From Pseudomonas fluorescens (lineage in GTDB: Bacteria; Pseudomonadota; Gammaproteobacteria; Pseudomonadales; Pseudomonadaceae), in NCBI RefSeq assembly GCF_000730425.1, contig NZ_CP008896.1, forward strand, positions 434,001 through 498,000: a DNA stretch of 64,000 nt. The letters run 5' to 3'. The notes under the pieces are model-generated. The model saw only the letters and a list, made by a program, of their open reading frames with translations, had not been told where the DNA came from and ran no database searches. Below, one piece after another: positions 60,931 to 64,000 of the stretch. A program made the position numbers and the translations under genes. Position 1 is the stretch's first letter. Every line of letters begins with the position of its first letter.

Positions 60931-61437
60931 ATGTACGACGACAGTCTCGTCTCGCCCGTCGAACAACTCTATACCCGTCATCACCCCTGGCTGCGCGGCT
61001 GGTTGCAGCGTCGCCTGGGGCATCGCGCCGATGCCGAGGACCTGGCGCACGACACCTTCATCCGAGTATTGCGCACGCAGCAGGATGTGCGTGAGGTACG
61101 CCAGCCCATGGCATTTCTGGCGACGATCGCCAATGGCTTGCTGATCAACCGCTGGCGCCGCCAGGCCATTGAGCGGGCCTACCTTGAGGCGCTTGCCGCA
61201 CGCCCGGAAGGCGAGGAACCGTCGCCGGAAACACGCTACTTGATGATCGAAACCCTGCTGCAACTCGACTCGCTGCTGGTGGGCTTGTCGACGCAGGTGC
61301 GCAAGATTTTCTTTTTGTCCCAGCTCGATGGCCTGACTTACCCGCAAATCGCCAAGCAGTTGAGCTTGAGCGTGGCCCAGGTGCAGCGGGCAATGGGCAA
61401 GGCCTTCAGCGTGTGCTACGCGAGCCGTTTTGAATGA
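60931..61437 (+). CDS. FecI-type ECF sigma factor, HasI-like
   Basis: This 168-aa protein has region 2 (RRLGHRADAEDLAHDTFIRVL) and region 4 (LDGLTYPQIAKQLSLSVAQVQRA). A Fur box precedes it, and it is ATGA-coupled to the FecR-like gene, with a HasR-like haem receptor next. This matches the hasI-hasS-hasR arrangement for haem/haemophore signalling. Confidence 0.9.
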   Translation: MYDDSLVSPVEQLYTRHHPWLRGWLQRRLGHRADAEDLAHDTFIRVLRTQQDVREVRQPMAFLATIANGLLINRWRRQAIERAYLEALAARPEGEEPSPETRYLMIETLLQLDSLLVGLSTQVRKIFFLSQLDGLTYPQIAKQLSLSVAQVQRAMGKAFSVCYASRFE

Positions 61438-62399
61438 ATGGCACTGCGGTTGCACCGCCTATCCGCGAAACGGCTATCGATTGGATCGTCAGGTTGCAGT
61501 CCGGAATGATGAGCCCGGCTGATCACCTGGCGTTGCAGCATTGGCGCCAGGCTAGCGCCGAGCACGAATACGCCTGGCAACGTGTCGCCAGCTTGCCACT
61601 GCGGCTCCAGCCCGGTGCCAACCTGTTGGCGGATGTCACCGCACGGCGGGCATTGGAGTCTGCCGGGGCTGATCCGGCGCGACGCCGGCAGGTGCTCAAG
61701 TGCTTGTTGGGGGTGGGCCTGCTGGCGGGTCTGTCCTGGCAGGGTGCCGAGTCGACCCTGGTGCGCACAGCTTTTGCCACTTATCGCACGGCGACCGGCG
61801 AACGTCGCCGCTGGACCCTGGCCGATGGCAGTTCACTGTGGCTGAACACCGCCAGCGCCGTCAGCCTGGACCTCACCGCACAGCTGCGCCGTGTGCAGCT
61901 GATCGAGGGCGAGGTCGCGCTGGATGCACGTTTGGAGTCGCGCCCGCTGCAACTGGTGACGCCGGATGCCCTACTGAGTAGCCAGGATGCCAATCTGCTG
62001 GTGCGTCATGATCAACAGGGCACCTGGATTACTGTATTGCGTGGCTTGGTTGACGTGAGTTCGCCGCGCGCGCCGTCATCGATGGCGGTGGCGGCGGGGT
62101 GGCAGACCCGGGTGGATCGCCAGGGGGTGAGTGCACCACGGCCAACCGATGGGTTTCTGGCCCAGGCCTGGTTGCGTGGGATTCTGCCTGCCGAGCGGAT
62201 GCGCCTGGATGTGCTGTTGGCCGAACTTTCCCGTTACCGCCCGGGCGTCTTGCGATGCAGTGAGCAGGTGGCGGCATTGCGCGTGACCGGTAGCTTCCAG
62301 CTGGACGACACCGACGCTGCGCTGGCATTGGTGGCCCATGCGCTACCAGTGCGCATCGAACGTCGGACCCGCTATTGGGTGACTGTGGTGCCGGTCTGA
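61434..62399 (+). CDS. FecR-like anti-sigma factor, HasS-like
   Basis: This 321-aa protein has an N-terminal DUF4880 cytosolic domain (TAIDWIVRLQSGMMSPADHLAL), a transmembrane helix at ~90-105 (LLGVGLLAGLSWQG) and a periplasmic FecR domain (LADGSSLWLNTASAVSLDL). It should inhibit the sigma factor until the receptor binds haem-loaded haemophore. The start overlaps the sigma-gene stop (ATGA at 61434-61437). Confidence 0.9.
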   Translation: MNGTAVAPPIRETAIDWIVRLQSGMMSPADHLALQHWRQASAEHEYAWQRVASLPLRLQPGANLLADVTARRALESAGADPARRRQVLKCLLGVGLLAGLSWQGAESTLVRTAFATYRTATGERRRWTLADGSSLWLNTASAVSLDLTAQLRRVQLIEGEVALDARLESRPLQLVTPDALLSSQDANLLVRHDQQGTWITVLRGLVDVSSPRAPSSMAVAAGWQTRVDRQGVSAPRPTDGFLAQAWLRGILPAERMRLDVLLAELSRYRPGVLRCSEQVAALRVTGSFQLDDTDAALALVAHALPVRIERRTRYWVTVVPV

Positions 62400-62495
62400 A
62401 ATTTTTTTACTCCCCCGCCGTAGTTTTTCAAAACTCGCTTGGCCTATGGGAATAACCCACCGAAACAGGTGGGCCTTCACCTCTAGGAGCCCTGC

Positions 62496-64000
62496 ATGAT
62501 TTCTCCCGCAAGTGTCTTGCGCACCCGCACATTGGGTCTGCTGTTACTCAGCCTGCAACCGCTGTACAGCACGGCGGTTTTCGCCCAGGCCGAGCGCCAG
62601 CCCTACAGCATTGACGCCGGCCCCCTGGACCAGGCGCTCTCGCGTTTCGGCGTACAGGCAGGTATCAGCATGGCAGGCAGTTCGACGCTCACGGCGGGCA
62701 AGCGCAGTAGCGGCCTGCACGGGAATTTCACAGCCGAAGCCGGGCTGGCGCGGTTGTTGGCGGGCACGGGGCTGAGCTTCCAGCGCCAGGTCGATGGCAG
62801 CTTTGAACTGCATCCGGCGACCAGTGCGCTAGTGCTGCCGTCGCAGAAAGTCCTCGGCGAGGACCTTGAGAAGAAAGCCGTCTACTCGGCCCCGCGTTCG
62901 TCCGTTTATATCTCTTCGGAAGAAGTGCAGCGCTTTGGCGTGATTTCCGCCGGCGACGTGCTCAAGGGCCAGCCTGGGGTACAGGTAGGGGACAGCCGCA
63001 ATGGTGGTGGCCTGGATGTGAATATCCGCGGGATCCAGGGGCAAAGCCGGGTGGCGGTCACGGTGGACGGCTCGCAGCAGGCGCTGGATGTCTATCGCGG
63101 CTATGCCGGTACGCAACAGCGTAGTTACATCGACCCTGACCTGATCAGCGATGTGTCCATCGACAAAGGCCCCAGCCTGGCCTCCAGTGCCATCGGCGGC
63201 ACCGTGGCGATCCGCACCCTGGGGGTCGATGACATCCTGCGCGATGGCAAGAACGTAGGCCTGCGCCTGAAGGGCGATCTGTGGAACAACGGCGTCGCGC
63301 CGGCCTCGCGCAACAGCCACTCGACCACCGAAGACCTGTATGCCGAGCCGCACCGGAGCCGTGGCGGGTTGTTCGGTTCTGATTCGCAGTCTGGCAGTGC
63401 CGCGTTTGCCTATACCCATGAAATGTTTGATGTGGTGGCTGCCTACGCCCACCGCAACCAAGGCAACTATTTCTCCGGCAAGCACGGTCAGGATCGCTAC
63501 CGGACCTTTGACCGCTATGGCAGCGAAAACATGACCGTGGCCACCACCTACAACGCCGGCGAAGAAGTGTTGAACTCCTCGGCAGAGACCGAATCGATCC
63601 TGCTCAAGACCACCCTGCGCCCGGCCGATGGCCACACCTTCGACTTCGGTTACAGCCGATACGATGGGCGCATGGGTGAGATCATGCCGTCGGACATCTT
63701 CCGTTTCGGCACCGGCGGCATCTACCAGTATCCACGCGGGCGTACCCAGATCGACACCTACACCGCCCGGCACCACTATCTGCCGACGGGCAATATGCTG
63801 GTGGACCTGACCACCAACCTGTGGATGACCGATGCCAAGACCAGCCAGTTGACCTCGGTGCTGGCGCCCACCTCCCAGGCCTATCGTTCGGACCGCAACT
63901 GGACCCGTCAGGACAACCGGCGCATCGGTGGCGACCTGACCAACATCTCGCGTTTTGACACGCAATATGGTGACTTCAAGATGGACCTGGGGGGCTCGTT
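62496..64000 (+). CDS. HasR-like TonB-dependent haem/haemophore receptor, C-terminus beyond window
   Basis: The ATG at 62496 has AGGAG six bases upstream; 501 codons are visible and the frame is still open at the window end. A signal peptide (~1-31) is followed by an STN domain (YSIDAGPLDQALSRFGVQAG) and a plug with RSSVYISSEEV, NIRGIQGQSRVAVTVDG and RGYAGTQQRSYIDPDLI, closely HasR-like. The linked FecI/FecR pair supports haem-responsive signalling. A haemophore gene (hasA) would be expected to the right. Confidence 0.88.
   Translation, partial: MISPASVLRTRTLGLLLLSLQPLYSTAVFAQAERQPYSIDAGPLDQALSRFGVQAGISMAGSSTLTAGKRSSGLHGNFTAEAGLARLLAGTGLSFQRQVDGSFELHPATSALVLPSQKVLGEDLEKKAVYSAPRSSVYISSEEVQRFGVISAGDVLKGQPGVQVGDSRNGGGLDVNIRGIQGQSRVAVTVDGSQQALDVYRGYAGTQQRSYIDPDLISDVSIDKGPSLASSAIGGTVAIRTLGVDDILRDGKNVGLRLKGDLWNNGVAPASRNSHSTTEDLYAEPHRSRGGLFGSDSQSGSAAFAYTHEMFDVVAAYAHRNQGNYFSGKHGQDRYRTFDRYGSENMTVATTYNAGEEVLNSSAETESILLKTTLRPADGHTFDFGYSRYDGRMGEIMPSDIFRFGTGGIYQYPRGRTQIDTYTARHHYLPTGNMLVDLTTNLWMTDAKTSQLTSVLAPTSQAYRSDRNWTRQDNRRIGGDLTNISRFDTQYGDFKMDLGGS

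Overview
The window looks like chromosomal DNA of a fluorescent-type Pseudomonas. It has high GC, ATGA-coupled genes, many Pseudomonas-style REP hairpins (GTAGGAGCCGGCTTGCCGG and GTGGGAGCGGGCTTGCTCGC types), FecI/FecR/TonB cell-surface signalling sets, AmpR-AmpC, phosphatidylcholine synthase and the UbiUVT/MoaB/MoeA anaerobic block. No rRNA, tRNA or CRISPR array was seen.

Layout. 1-7 kb: a CAP-domain secreted protein (cut by the window edge), an MHS-type transporter, L-2-hydroxyglutarate oxidase lhgO with a FadR-type repressor that share a 15-bp operator, a drug-type MFS pump divergent from a LysR regulator, and a GNAT protein. 7-14.4 kb: a stand-alone EPSP synthase, a UPF0149 protein, an ECF sigma/anti-sigma pair, a DUF3455 protein, a TauE-type permease, phosphatidylcholine synthase and an RlmK-like methyltransferase. 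14.5-24 kb: a stand-alone AceE-type pyruvate dehydrogenase E1, LysR plus quinone-oxidoreductase-like ADH plus an ABM monooxygenase, nrdB with its own NrdR-like boxes, then a beheaded TonB receptor abutting an LLM monooxygenase.

24.4-34 kb is an anaerobic/NO region that is partly a gene graveyard. A 74-codon piece of norB and the last ~55 codons of a ytfE/dnrN-like gene survive beside intact nnrS, a small membrane protein and norR. Next come pdxH, moaB-moeA and the O2-independent ubiquinone genes ubiU-ubiV-ubiT. The simplest reading is a lineage that lost denitrification/NO reduction but kept the accessory genes.

34-40 kb: ampC/ampR, a Tat-exported dienelactone hydrolase, a thioesterase, and an EamA exporter divergent from a MocR regulator. 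40-46.3 kb: a giant putative toxin with a C-terminal TcdA/TcdB-like DXD glycosyltransferase, interrupted by an IS5-family element. The IS is bounded by CTAA duplications, and removing it restores one continuous 1,670-codon frame.

46.4-50.4 kb: a TonB siderophore receptor with FecR and FecI. 51-58 kb: a poorly characterised catabolic cluster of GlpA-like oxidase, FAD/NAD oxidoreductase, FGGY kinase, DeoR repressor, EutH permease and DUF1937 protein. The kinase lacks the glycerol-binding Arg of GlpK, so the substrate is probably not glycerol. 58-60.9 kb: LysR, GST and an LLM oxidoreductase. 60.9-64 kb: a Fur-boxed FecI/FecR pair and a HasR-like haem receptor that runs off the window end.
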